NCBI RefSeq assembly: GCF_002775205.1
Contig: NC_036445.1
Coordinates: 2,686,802-2,750,801 of the forward strand
DNA length: 64,000 nucleotides
Direction of reading: 5' to 3'
Source: Xiphophorus maculatus
Taxonomy: Eukaryota; Chordata; Actinopteri; Cyprinodontiformes; Poeciliidae
The translations under genes and the position numbers were made by a program. The stretch's first letter is position 1. Every line of letters starts with the position of its first letter. Shown here one piece after another: positions 1-47,666 of this stretch. The notes beneath the pieces are model-generated. The model saw only the letters and a program-made list of their open reading frames with translations. It made no database searches and had not been told where the DNA came from.

Positions 1-322
1 ACAGCCCGCTACGCCCTCTGCGCCGCAGCGCCCGCGCTGTTTGGCTACTGTAACTGTCAGCGGACTGTCATTGGTCGGTTCCCCAGCTGTTAGTGGTTCA
101 TTCACCATTTTGTGACTGTAGTGGAAAAGGAGAGCGATAGTTTTTTTGTATCCTTGTTTGAGTTTCTGCGGAGGGGAAAAGACATGTTTTGTGCAGGAAA
201 AGTAAAGTGCGAAGTACTCAAAGCCGACCGCAGAGGGATGTCACTGGGAGCTGTACTAGTCTCCCCATCGGGAAAATAGGACCGTAAATCTTTCTGTGGA
301 ATGAGGAAAAACGCTGTTTGAG
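1..322 (+). promoter_or_regulatory. cic: Probable CIC-L promoter and non-coding first exon
   Basis: The first ~300 bases are GC-richer than the following intron and hold an inverted CCAAT box (attgg, 70-74). A strong splice donor (gag|gtgagt) follows base 322, and the next convincing acceptor (ttttcag) ends at 8287, just before the CIC-L coding exon, so this is best read as the 5' UTR exon of the long isoform. Two short upstream ORFs, starting at 184 (31 codons) and 301 (6 codons), would lie in this leader. The transcription start is not determinable and may lie left of the window. The assignment is inferred from position and splice signals. Confidence 0.55.
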
Positions 323-1598
323 GTGAGTTGGAACTAAGTTAGCGAAAGGTTAGTGAAGCTGAACTGACGTTGATTTTTCATTTTCAGGAGTTAGCACGAG
401 ACTAGAACGTAGGAGCGCTAACGGTCGTCGAATGTTCCACAACCGTCCAAAGAAACGGAGTGACAAGGCTTCCGAGCCGAGGGGGGAAAAAAAACCCAAG
501 ACAGGGGAGGGGTGGGAGCGTAACAGCCTAAAAACTTTCTGAAATGTTTCCCCATCCTCCTACAGAAAGATCCCGCATTAATGCAGTTGGCAATAACGTC
601 GCATGTTAATTGTAGAGTACTTTTTCTTGACCTTAGTCTTTGAGTTTTGCGCGGAGCCGCGGCACGTAGGGTAGTAAAAACAAGCGACCTATTTGCAGCG
701 TTGCAGCCTAAATGTTTACTAACACGAAAAGAGATCTAATTCGGGATATTTTAAAAGAAATCAACAAGGGATGATATAAAAATGCATTTGGGGAAAACGT
801 CATTTTGTGGTTATCTTGTACCACCGTCTCGTAGCCTTACTACGACTACTACAACCACCACTATACTACTAATGCTACTAAGGCTGCTTACTAGAGCGAT
901 AAAGAAAAGATTTCTGCGTTCATCTAAGTTTTATATACCCTCGGTTCTTGCAACGTTAAGAAATCTCTACTCGCTTGTGCTTTCGTGCACACTTTTCCGT
1001 TATAGTGCGTTTCTTGCATACAAAACAATGCTGCATGAGGAATAATTGGGGTTAAGATAATTAAGCGTTACTTTAAAACCGATTGGTTTGTGTGTGTTTT
1101 TTCCACCATCCTGCACAGCAAAGAGCCTGATCGCCTCGAGTCATAATATACTCCTTTGACATTGTAGAGCGCCTCTCGTAGTACTCACAGAGAAGCCGGG
1201 GATGCTTTCAGTGTTTTCTCGGCTTTTCCCTCCTCTCGTTGTCACTCTACTTTCCTGCTCTGCTATCCCGCAATCATATTCGAGGCATCCCATGACATCT
1301 GCACATTTCTAGCAGTATTGCAACAGTTATCTCAAATCATTAGATGCTTGTTTAGGGCATTTTGACTTCATCTCTCCTGCATGTTCCCACTGTGGCATTC
1401 ATTCCCCATTATCCTCATTAATGCTCCTGTGTGGTCCTGATGTTGTTGAGCAGCTGGACATTGATGTGACATTGGCATTTCTGCCATTTGGTCCCAAACA
1501 GGAAGAGTCACCTCTGATCTATGCTACAAAAACCCACGATCAATCCTGGCCACAATGTGTACAAATGTCAGACCTTCTTAGTGCTTATATTTTATTAA

Positions 1599-1928
1599 AG
1601 ATGCACCGATCAATAGGCCTGAGATCGGAATTGTACAATTTTCCCTGATTGGAATACTGAAATATGTAATTATTTTTCCTGTTCATAAATGAACTCCCTT
1701 TATTTTCAATGTATAGCTGCATCAATTACTTTAATACACTTATTTTTAGACATGGGCTTTTTTGCATAAATTTAATATTTTTTCATCCCCTCATTTGTGC
1801 TTGGTTCAAAACCACCACATTTCTTTATCTTTTGTGTTACAGCCCTTACAAGGCAGGTAAAAATAGTGTCGAACCTGATAGAAAACCAGACATCGGTATC
1901 TGCAGGGAAGTACATGATCGGTGCATCT
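1599..1928. mobile_element. hAT-like MITE with 14-bp perfect terminal inverted repeats
   Basis: The left end agatgcaccgatca (1599-1612) is the exact reverse complement of tgatcggtgcatct (1915-1928). Elements with a gcaccgatc end are common non-autonomous hAT relatives in teleosts. The 330-bp interior has no coding capacity. I see no clear 8-bp target duplication, which suggests age. Confidence 0.75.
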
Positions 1929-4091
1929 CTTTTTTTTCTTCATAATAATGTTATTTAATATCTGCACTGATCTACTAAACAATTACCAGTATTTCTACTA
2001 AGGCACAATATTCTCTTTCTGTAACAAGCGGCCCCTTTCAGTTGCATTCATACATGCAGACACAAACACACACAGCTCACCCTAAAATACCAGAACCCCA
2101 TATTCTTCTATTCAAATCATGTTGTCTGTGCAATCACCTCTCTCTCACGCATGAGCTTATAAACAAAATCGTGAGTGTTTTTTGAAGAGAGCATGTTGTC
2201 TGCTTTTTTTTCCCGTTTTACGTGTGAGTGTGTGTTCCCCGGTGACCCAGTTAAGGGCAAAGCCGCCCTGCTATACCGAAGAGTACGAGGACCACGACAG
2301 GCTTCACCATCACGGTCGTCCTTCCTTCCTCCTCTTTACGTTCTGCCTCCTCCGTCACTGCAGCCCTGCGCCCAGACAGACACCCATAAAATGTTTCAGG
2401 AGGGAAGGATGAGCTGCATGGTGCCTACATGCATACATTCTCTTTGACACGAGCTGCCAATGCAGCATTGCACGAGGCAGACACGGTCTAAACACGGCTG
2501 ATGCCTTTTGTACAACAAGCCGCTTGATTGCACCCCACACCTTCTTTCATTTCATACACACAACCTGTGCCATCGTGCAAGCGGGACACATGCTTTCTCC
2601 TCTTTGACAAACTTAATAAACTGCCATCTGTTTATTAGAGTCTCATAGTTAAGTAATAAATACTCCACAACTTAATTTTCTCATGGCAACACAGAGATGA
2701 GAACTCTTTATAAATGACCGAGCGGAGTGAGTGTACGTGCCTGGTGCTTTTCATGCACCTGCATCCGAACTGAAAAACTCAACGAAATTCTATATTTTAA
2801 ACTCATCAGAAAACCTGTGGGTATTAATTGCAGATATGCAAAATTTATACAGTGAAAATAGAGTTATGTATGTATAGGAGATTGTTTACATGGTAAAGTA
2901 AGTGCGTGATAATATATAAGTCCAAGGGAGAGTTTAACAGTATGCATGACTGTGCTGTAAATTCCAGAGAGGGCATTTAGTGTGTGTGTAAAGTTTGGTT
3001 TTGCTGCCGACCGGGGCCACATTACAAGGAGGGTCCCTTTATCCTCTGTTTTATTGGGTGAAACAGGCGATTTTTGTCATATAAAGGGGGAGTCCAGTTT
3101 ATTGCCATGGAGATTGCGATTATCTATCGATGTAAGATTTATAGTTTGCTTTAGACCAGAGCAGCAGCAAGTTTACTGATGGCTGCCTCTAATGTTGGGT
3201 GCCAGGACTTGTCCAAATCACCTCTAAATTCCTTTTTCTCTTTCATCCAAATTCAGCCCAAAGGAGAACAAAATTGTATTTTCAGCATTTAACTTTTTCT
3301 TCCAAAATTTTGACTGACATTTTATGCACTTCAGCAGCTCCCAACACAGAGAAATTCTGATTCAGACTTGCTTTTTTGTATCATAACATTTTATTCAAGA
3401 AGCTAGTGGTTATCATGGATTGGTGATTTTTGATTTTTAAGTTAAGGATTAGGTCACATGCAGTATTTCAATTCTCTGCTTCTCTTAAGCATGGAAATAA
3501 TAGATACCACATGCAATCAGTGTAGTTTTTCTTGTCATTGTAGTTGGGGAAAGCAAAAACACATTCAACTTTCTATATCGAAAATAATAAAGTAGCAAAA
3601 GGGTAATTCACAATCAAAATGATATACATTTTACTTTGGTTATAACTACTCTGGAAATGAAATGAGAACACACACACATGCCTCCCACTGGCTTATCAGC
3701 CAAAGTCTTGAGCGTTTTGGGATGGCCATGAGCATGACCAAACACATTTTTCTGTGCTAAGATCACATCCTCGCCAGTCATTTAGCCAAACAGTCAGACA
3801 TGTGGCTCTGACTCCTTCCTCTTTTCCCATTTTTCAAAAGTTCCTTTACAGACCCAGCATTCCCAGTCCAGGCCCCATCATCTCCTCTAATGAAGGGGTA
3901 CTTGGTCTGGTACTGGTGGGAGGTACAGTGCGTTCCTTCAATCAGAGTTTTCTCTTTTTTTTTTTTCTTTTTCATTATTTTCAGAGATTAATAATTTAGC
4001 ACAATTCATAAATACACATCTATATACAGTATCAGAAATTAAACATGTGCCTTTTTGTTGGAAATAATTTAGATTTGAAGTATCTAAATTA

Positions 4092-4120
4092 ACTAGCAGA
4101 ACACTGCATGTTCTGCTAGT
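4092..4120. repeat. Perfect 12-bp hairpin
   Basis: Arms actagcagaaca (4092-4103) and tgttctgctagt (4109-4120) are exact reverse complements with a 5-nt loop (ctgca). It sits in intron 1 and its function is unknown; it may be a fold-back mutation. Confidence 0.8.
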
Positions 4121-4351
4121 TTGTTTATCCACTACACTCATTTACTGGATGTTTTGATAAAATTTGAAGGTACTTACTACAAATCAGTGAGACATAAACT
4201 AACATATTTATGTTAAATTAAATCCAGTTCTATCATGCACTTTTAGAGCAGGTTTTAGTTACTATTTATCATGCTCATATATGTTTCAGGTTGTGTTTTT
4301 AAAGCTTCACTTCTCTTTGAAACGTCACTGAAAAGGTCAGTTTGAGAAACT

Positions 4352-4440
4352 AGAGAGGCACCGATCATTCTTATCTTGGCCGAGGCATTTTTTTGGTTTT
4401 CTTTAAAGTCAGACCAGTGCCAATTTTTACCAATTTAGAT
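4352..4440. mobile_element. Fragment of a gcaccgatc-type hAT MITE
   Basis: The sequence agaggcaccgatcattc near 4354 resembles the terminus of the element at 1599. Only one end is visible, so this is probably a truncated or diverged copy. Confidence 0.4.
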
Positions 4441-7400
4441 TTTTTTTTTAAGAACCATGACACATAAAAGAGAAAACTAGTGCTGCAAGGTTTGAGTCCA
4501 GGAGAAAATGAAGATATTACAAGATTATCTTCATTTAATGCATCAAATCAAAATGTCCTAATCTGTCTCTGATTGTTTTAGTTAAAAATGTGGCATCAAT
4601 CCAATTTGATCCATTCTTAGAACAAATAATGCATTTATTTAAAATTTATAGATGAGCTTAGAGATAAATTTGTCCAATTTTGATCTTTATTGGATTGACT
4701 GTTTCAAATTTGTGTGAAAACCCATTCACAGGGACTGGTGCAGGAATTAATAAATGACAGCGTCCCTGCTTATGTTGCGAGCCAAACTTACAGACTGTTT
4801 ATGCTGTGATACAGTGATGATTGCGTGAACGACTCTTGGTTTTGATTAGTCATTTTTGTCCAGGGAGAGATGCGTTTTTGTACGACAAAAAGAGGTACTG
4901 TTGTGTTACTCATTTATGTTGTTGTTGTTAAACAGCTAACATTGAGGTCACCTTGGGTGTGCGTGTGTGTGTGTCTGAAAGACAGAGAAACTTTTTCAAT
5001 GTCAGGACAGGAAGTGTATACGTGTACTGTATGAATTAGTGGGCAAGTGTTTATATCTGCATTTGTCGGAAATCATGCATTTGCGCATGTGGGTGAGTTG
5101 CTGAGCATAACCGAAGGGGGAACACATATGCATACGTCTGTGCGGCTTGCTGTAAGTGTGTATGTCTGTAAATGTGTGTGTGTGTCATTGTATTAAGCCT
5201 GTAATCTTGCATCAGTGAGTGTGCCTGATCCTGCGCCAGGCTTTTAATTTCTCTCATTTTGGGCATATCTTAACGAGGCAGATTATTCCAATTATATTGT
5301 CTTTTTGGTGAAACATGAGTGTGTGTATGTGCGTGTGAGAAAAAGAGAGAGTATCAGTGTGACACTGACAAAAGGCGACTATGAAAAACTGAGACCTCGA
5401 GAAGAAGTGAGAGGGAGCCGGCGAGTGCTAGAATGACTGTGGAAATTCCCACTGACTACACAGGAACAGCCTGTTTGATCAAACAACCAAACAGCCGTGT
5501 ATTCCTCTTTTTCTCCCACTCGTGTTGTAGTTGTGACCTCACCCAGGCCTCCGCCAGCTATTTTCCTCTGATGGAAGTCAAAACAAATGTTCACTCCCAA
5601 GTTGATCGCATAGCATCACGTCCATAATGCGCAGCGTGAGAAAGCTTTGCTGTCACATGTTGAAGTGGATGGAGGGACTTGAGTGGAGGGATCATGCAAA
5701 TGATAATAGAGACATTAATGTGTGTGTGTTTAAATGAAAGAAGACTAAAGATAACTTTCTCTTTTTCTTTCTCTCCTTTCTTTCTTTCCTTTATTGCTTT
5801 TGATACAAAATGTTTTTGGTGACCTCTTACTTTTTTTTTGTAAACCAACAAGAGGCTCAGTCATGCTTGACAATAAACTTCTTCATCATTGTCACAATAT
5901 AAACTTTATTTTTCTAGAGTTGTAATGACACATCCAGCTTAGGAAAGGAGACAGTGCACAAAGCAAGTTCACAAGAATTAGACAAGATTTAAAATATATT
6001 TTTGGGAAAGTTAATTATCCATACATTTTTCTTTGTTTATCTTTAAATCTAGATTACAACTTTCACAAACTTCAAACCGTGTTGTAAAGGACCTGCAGAC
6101 CTCTAAGGCATTTTCTTGTACTCTCTTTATTCTTTCGCTCAATCTGCCTCATTCCCTTTTAACATTTTGCTCCATCGCTCTTCCTTACGTTTTTTCTCTT
6201 TGTCCCTTTCCTTTTTGTCTCTATGTCCATTACATTTGAAATAAACCCAAAGCAATTTCTAATAAAGTTTGTATATTAGAATAAATTTATTATACATTTA
6301 AATATATTACATTTATAGCATATAAATTATACATATATTTATCTAAATAAATATGTGTATATATATATCAAAACAATAGCGAAAGCCATAAAGCTCCACT
6401 CATGAAATTAAATATCTTGGGCTTCTCCTTGGCACTTAGACAACAACTCTGAGTGGTACGCTGCCAAATATACATTTATCTAAATAAAATTTCAAACAAT
6501 CATCAGTAAAAACTGTTTTAGCATTCATGTCTGCTCAAATATTCATATCAATGCATCCCTAGCAATGCACCTCTGTTTAGTGAAGAATTATCTTGAGGAA
6601 ATTTGGCCAGTCTTGGTGTTTTAGACTTTAAACTAGACAGGATTCTTTAAAAAAATTAAAAATTGCAGTTTGATTGTGATGGGAATCTATAAAGCAGATG
6701 ACAAATTCTGTGTAGTTAGCAACTAATCATTATCCAGTCACAGTACCGGTAATCTAACAGTGTGTACAAATATGGACCTCACAATATATTGCAAATGTAT
6801 CAGCAATTTTGGATATCAATAGATATTAGTTAATTAGATACGTTGAATGCATTTAGTTTCTCTAAATAGTTATAGTGAAATATTCCTCAAGAAACTACAC
6901 ATATGCAGACATAGTCAAATTCAGATTTTTTTCTATAAAACTGTTTTTGAGATTAGATCTGGGTGATAAGAACAACAAAAACATCCCAGATTGTAAGCTC
7001 GAATCTGTTTCTGTACAAACTTAAAGAACAAATAAGTATCAAAACATTGATTGTAACTAATGAGATTTAGTTTTCAGAATGTTTTATTAAATAAGTCCTA
7101 AGCTTCCTTGAAAACCAGTCTTTATTGATCAATAATGGCACATTCTCGACTAGTAATTTCATAGTGTTTCATTCCTATTTGCATTACTGTTTAAAAATGC
7201 AAATATGCTTAAGTACAACCAGTAAATGGCATAAATGTAGCTCACACTACTGTTTGCAGTCTCTCCTCCATCTGGTGAACCCACTCATAGCCTGTTAAGC
7301 CTCACGTGTCATCTGTCTTATTGCCTTTTAAAACCTACCTTTATAGTTTTTGACATATTTTGTTTCCCACTTAATCAAAATATTTTTTTTGCTCAGCACC

Positions 7401-8077
7401 AGATAAGGTGGAAAGAATAAACTGATTTTTACTTCCAGTTGGTACAAGGTCTATTTTCACCATGAATCCAAAGCAGAAAGACAGAATTACTGTTTACATA
7501 GGTATTTATTTATTGTAGGTCATGTTGTCATTATGAAATTAGCTAACAATGTCAAAAACTACATTATCCTAATACCTTGCAACCCAAATATAAATCATTT
7601 GTACATCATATGTAATTCATCTGTCACACCACATATATGTTTTGCTTCTTCATCGCTGTTGTTACCAAGTATTGTCAGCCAGCCTGTCAAGAAGTCTTCG
7701 TTAGTTGAGGGCAAGTCATGAAGTACTTGGTTTGTTGCTTTAAAATAAAAGCACTGAGTCTACATACAGGGTGGCAAGCAAGTCAATATGCAGATATGAT
7801 AATAATCTCTTAAAGTAAAAGAGTAAAAAGGCATAGTGCTTCATAAAATAGACTTCTATTTGAAAAGAAATGTTGTGGGATTTTCATGTCACAAGCTCTC
7901 GTGCTGCAAGATCTTAATTATTTACTTGTTTTACAATTATTTTAGAGTCAGGAGAAATGTTTTGGAACAATATTTAGATTTTATTAAAGAAAAAGCTTAA
8001 GAAGAGGGGTTTTTTCCTCTAGCGATCATTTTTGTAACACTGGAATCCAGGTTTAATGTTTTGCAAGCACACAACGA

Positions 8078-8099
8078 CATGCATGCATGCATGCATGCA
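8078..8099. repeat. TGCA/CATG tandem repeat
   Basis: About five copies of catg/tgca in tandem. It is self-complementary and lies about 190 bases before the CIC-L coding exon. Likely a small microsatellite. Confidence 0.8.
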
Positions 8100-8424
8100 C
8101 TTCACAGTGAATCAGGGCAGGCATGGAGGGTATGCCCACTGAAAGCATACTCTAGATATTGAGCCAGTGTGAGTAGTGCAGTGTAGCTGAATTCCATGTA
8201 TGATGTAATTTTTTTTCCCTTAGCAGTTTCTGATTGTGAAGACAATAAATAACCACCTGTCTGCTTTATCTCCCTTCTCTTTTTCAGATTACATGGTGGA
8301 AAGCAGATGAACAGAAAAAGCACAGAAGAAAAGAAGAAGAGAGCAAAATATTTAAAGGAGTGCCTTAAAATATAAAAGAGGAGCCTCATATAATTTGCAG
8401 CACTTTGTGTACAGTGAGCAAGAG

Positions 8425-44161
<35,737 letters not shown>

Positions 44162-45745
44162 GTGGTTGACCAGTCAGCAACTTCTCCGCTTCCACACTTA
44201 TCCGTATCCAGTTAGGATTTGTTTGCAGTATTTGGACATTTTAAATGTTTTATTTTGTGTCCCTGTCACACCAAAAACACGAACACTTTAAAAACAAGTG
44301 GCACAGAAAGTACCACATAAACAAACTGTTCATTCCCAGACTTGAATCAGCACTCTGTATCGACCACCTCAAAGGAAGATTGATGCCGGTGATCGAAGGA
44401 CCATCATGTACAGCTGCACTCATTTGCCTTGAAGATGAAACGGTTCCCGCTTCGGATAGACAAACGGCAAACGGTTAGCAATTTTAAAAGAGGTAGTTGG
44501 TCCATGTTTTGATTTTTGTTCTGTTTTTAATCATTTTAGAGTAAAGGCAGTGTGTGAGGAGCAACCTGTATGTAAACTTGACTGTTCTGAGTTTGTGGTT
44601 TGTTTCTGCTGACGTTCGGGGGCTGGGCCCTCAGCAGCCGGAAACGATGCGATTGCTCGCAGTGGACCTTGAGAGATCACTTCCTCACCCGTGGGCCTTC
44701 AGAGGAGGTTTTACCAGGAGTGACTCGAAGATAATCAGAAGCTAAACGTGGACTTTCTGGCAGTGCCACCATTCCTGCAGTTACCTGACCAGCCAGGACT
44801 GACCCGTTAACACATGCCAGTAGTTGGGAAGTGAGCATTCCTGTGCCTCTTGTTTGTTTGCCATGAAGGAAGGAGGAAAAGTCGGAGTCACCGGCAGGCA
44901 CATCCTGGCTCTCAGATATAGAGGTCGAGCGGAAAAGTTCCTTAATCCTCTGTTGCCAAGCAGTTCATTTACTTCTCTTTTTATATTTTGTTTTGTATTT
45001 AACATCGTCATTCTCAGTTTGTTGTTGTACTATTCTTACGGTTATTACTCATATCATTTAAGTGAATCATTCTCTTCTTTGTATTCGTGTTTGTTTGTTT
45101 TTTTCTTCTTTCTGGCAGAATTTCTTTTAGTTTCTGCTGACGTTAAATTTCTTCTTCTCTTCGGTTGAACTTTTTTTATTATTATTATTTAACAGTTTTG
45201 GAGGCAGGTGAGACATGCTGCTCCACGCCTGTACAGTTCCTCCATTGTAGTCTTCCCTTGACTGGCCTCTCACCTCAGCAAGGACCTGCGGTGTAATTCT
45301 TTTTATTCATTTCAAACAGGAATACAAACACAGCGTGGACCTTTTTAAGTCATTTCAACAGTAATAAGTCGTCTGTTTTTAGAAGACCCCGTATGCCTCT
45401 TACTACCCTCGCTAGGTTTCTATAGTCTCAACACTTAAACTTCTCCTTCCTCCACCTCTGTCCTCCCCTCCTTCCTCCTTTTGTCACTTTATTGCTCTCT
45501 CCTGACCTCCTTTCTAGAAGGGCGGAGGAAGAAAAACTGGAGGAAGTGAAGGGAGGGAACAAATCAAAGAGAGCTGGTAGGACATAATACTGGTTGTGTC
45601 TTTGTGCAAGACTTGGTTGTGTTGTAAATAATTACTGTAGAGTCAGTAGACTCATTATTGATATGGAAAAACAATCTGTCATTGAGCATATGTTGACTTT
45701 TATCATTACTGAAGAAAAAACAATAAATATGACTATTAATGTTGT
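44162..45745 (+). other. cic: cic 3' UTR
   Basis: About 1.6 kb after the stop with no introns apparent, several pyrimidine- and AU-rich stretches and ttattattatt near 45,175. It ends near the aataaa at 45722 and a following ttgtgttttg stretch. The exact cleavage site is inferred. Confidence 0.6.
45722..45727 (+). terminator. cic: cic poly(A) signal
   Basis: aataaa followed 15-20 bases later by a GT-rich element. It is the first well-placed signal after the stop. Confidence 0.55.
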
Positions 45746-47196
45746 GTTTTGATTCTGATTCTGTTACCCTGAGAGAAATGTATAAGTATAAATTAATGTA
45801 TAAGTATAAATTGGATTTAAATTTCAATCTTTAATTATTGACTGATTTAAGGTCTGTATCTGGATGGGTGTTAAAGGTGTGTTTGCACAGAAATGTCATC
45901 TTTGAGCTCTTATGTATTATTCCACACTATGCCACCTACTGGCCAACTAGTGTAAGTTCACAAAACAAGTGTTTATCCCTGGTGAACACAATAATCTTTG
46001 GAGGGCAGAAGTGTCAAACTCCACACCTGAATGGCTGGTGTGCTGCAACATTTAGGAGTTGCTCCGATCAAAAAAAATAAAAATAATCTGGTTGTTAGAT
46101 GGGCTGTAAAGATTGACTGCAGGTTGAGGAAGGAAATTAACCCTTTACTGGACTTTGAACACATCCAAAAGCTGCAGGTTGCCAGTCCTGGTGGGTCTGA
46201 CTAAACTTTTCTATAATACAACATGAAATAATGTTAACAATTAAGTACTAAAGCAACTTAAAATATAGATTAATTTGTCATGTTAGGAAACTAATCATGT
46301 CCATTGAAGTGGACATTATGCATCATTTATTTTGGGGGGGAAAATACAGATGCAACTACTCAAGTAAAAGAAACATGATCAACTACAACTTACGGTATAT
46401 TATAACCAAAGCAATGTTTTCTGCAAATTTGTTTGTACATTTCAGTCATTGTCTTCTAATTTTGGATAAAATCAGTGAATTGTGTTTGTTATTTAACTAC
46501 CAACGGTGCTGGAATTAGTTCGGTGCATCACTGAGCTCATTCTTTACCACTTCCCTTCATGTTTAGTGTGAATACGTTTGTTTTGTAGAAATGTCTGTTA
46601 AATTACAGGAATAATATTGAGTGAATGATAAAGTCATTGTACTGAACAATGCTTGCTTTGTAAACCACAATATTTTATTGTCTAGGTTTAACTAAATTTC
46701 AAAGTAGCATCTCATTTTATCCAAATAGTCCCACTGATGCCATTTTTGGCCACGTACTGAACCAAACCTGTACAATGTAATGTAATATGTATAATACCAG
46801 CAACAAACTGCTACCCTGTCCTGTCTGTGGTTGGAGGGCAGCCATTTATTTGGATTTTCTAATGAATGCGATGAACTCATCAGTCTGGATCTGGAAATTT
46901 CCACACCTATTTGACCTTACTATCGATCCCAGTGCCAGGATTATTACAACCATTCTAACTATGCATATTTCTTTCTCTATTTTATGCAGGATTTTCAATT
47001 CGAGGGGGAAAAGGAAAATGAGTAGAAGCTGGAGATAGGGCAAGATGGAGGAAGAACAGCAAATGTGTCTTACTAGGTAAATGTCCTTCTAATTGATTAA
47101 AACTTAAGGTTGTACAATAGGGTTATTTAAGTATTAGTTATGTCCAAATACAGCTGTCTGGTTGAAAAATGCAGAGAAACATTAAGAAAAAAAACA
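45746..47196. other. cic-znf526 tail-to-tail intergenic region
   Basis: AT-rich spacer with a MITE relic (~45998-46208). ORFs in 46.7-47.05 kb on both strands look like chance and have no recognisable motif. Confidence 0.6.
45998..46208. mobile_element. MITE of the aaactcca family, diverged
   Basis: Left gtgtcaaactccacacctga and gctgcaacatttagg mirror right aaaagctgcaggttgccagtcctg. Related to 41.28 kb. Confidence 0.5.
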
Positions 47197-47202
47197 TTTA
47201 TT
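47197..47202 (-). terminator. znf526: znf526 poly(A) signal candidate
   Basis: tttatt on the + strand (aataaa on the coding strand) 294 bases after the znf526 stop. Cleavage site is inferred. Confidence 0.45.
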
Positions 47203-47495
47203 TTACAATGAAACAGTGATAAAAAATAATATAAATGTAATCAGAGGCACAAACAATGGTCCTTATTTAAATTTATAGTCATATCTTTAATTTAATAGGT
47301 ATCACTTCCAAATGTATCAACAGTGATCCCCCAAATGAGAAAAGAGGAGGAAACCTGACAAACTTTGGTCTTATATTCGAGTTCAGAAGTATCTGGTTGC
47401 GTTAAATCATCACATTTTCCTTCACAGCATTGAATTAGTCTTAGTTTTCAGCCAGTATTAGGACTAACGTTGAATCAGATCCAGTTTTGGTTCAC

Positions 47496-47666
47496 TCAGA
47501 GCAGCTGCAGCCCGTCCGCTGCTGGGTCCGCAGCGAGGCCGTTCTCCAAAGCTCTCTGATAGATCTCCAGCGCCTGCTCCAGAGGCAGAGCCCCTCCCTC
47601 GCTCGTCTCGATGATGGCGATCGTCTCTCCAAACTCGTTACACATGATGGTGGGGGTGCCTTGTGT
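47496..47666 (-). CDS. znf526: znf526 exon 7: conserved C-terminal tail
   Basis: Acceptor cttcttcacag, 56 codons and TGA (47496-47498). Reads TQGTPTIMCNEFGETIAII, then ETSEGGALPLEQALEIYQRA; the IMC.E.GETIAIIETS block identifies ZNF526. A + strand ORF over this region is only its shadow. Confidence 0.92.
   Translation of the reverse strand, partial: TQGTPTIMCNEFGETIAIIETSEGGALPLEQALEIYQRALENGLAADPAADGLQLL

Larger units (their letters stand above)
323..8287 (+). other. cic: cic intron 1 (CIC-L specific)
   Basis: About 8 kb of AT-rich non-coding sequence between the CIC-L leader and the giant exon. It holds a hAT-like MITE (1599-1928), a second MITE end (~4352), a perfect hairpin (4092-4120), short GT-rich stretches near 4.96 and 5.3 kb, AT-rich sequence at 6.2-6.4 kb and a TGCA tandem (8078-8099). 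No ORF in it resembles a protein I recognise. Confidence 0.6.
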
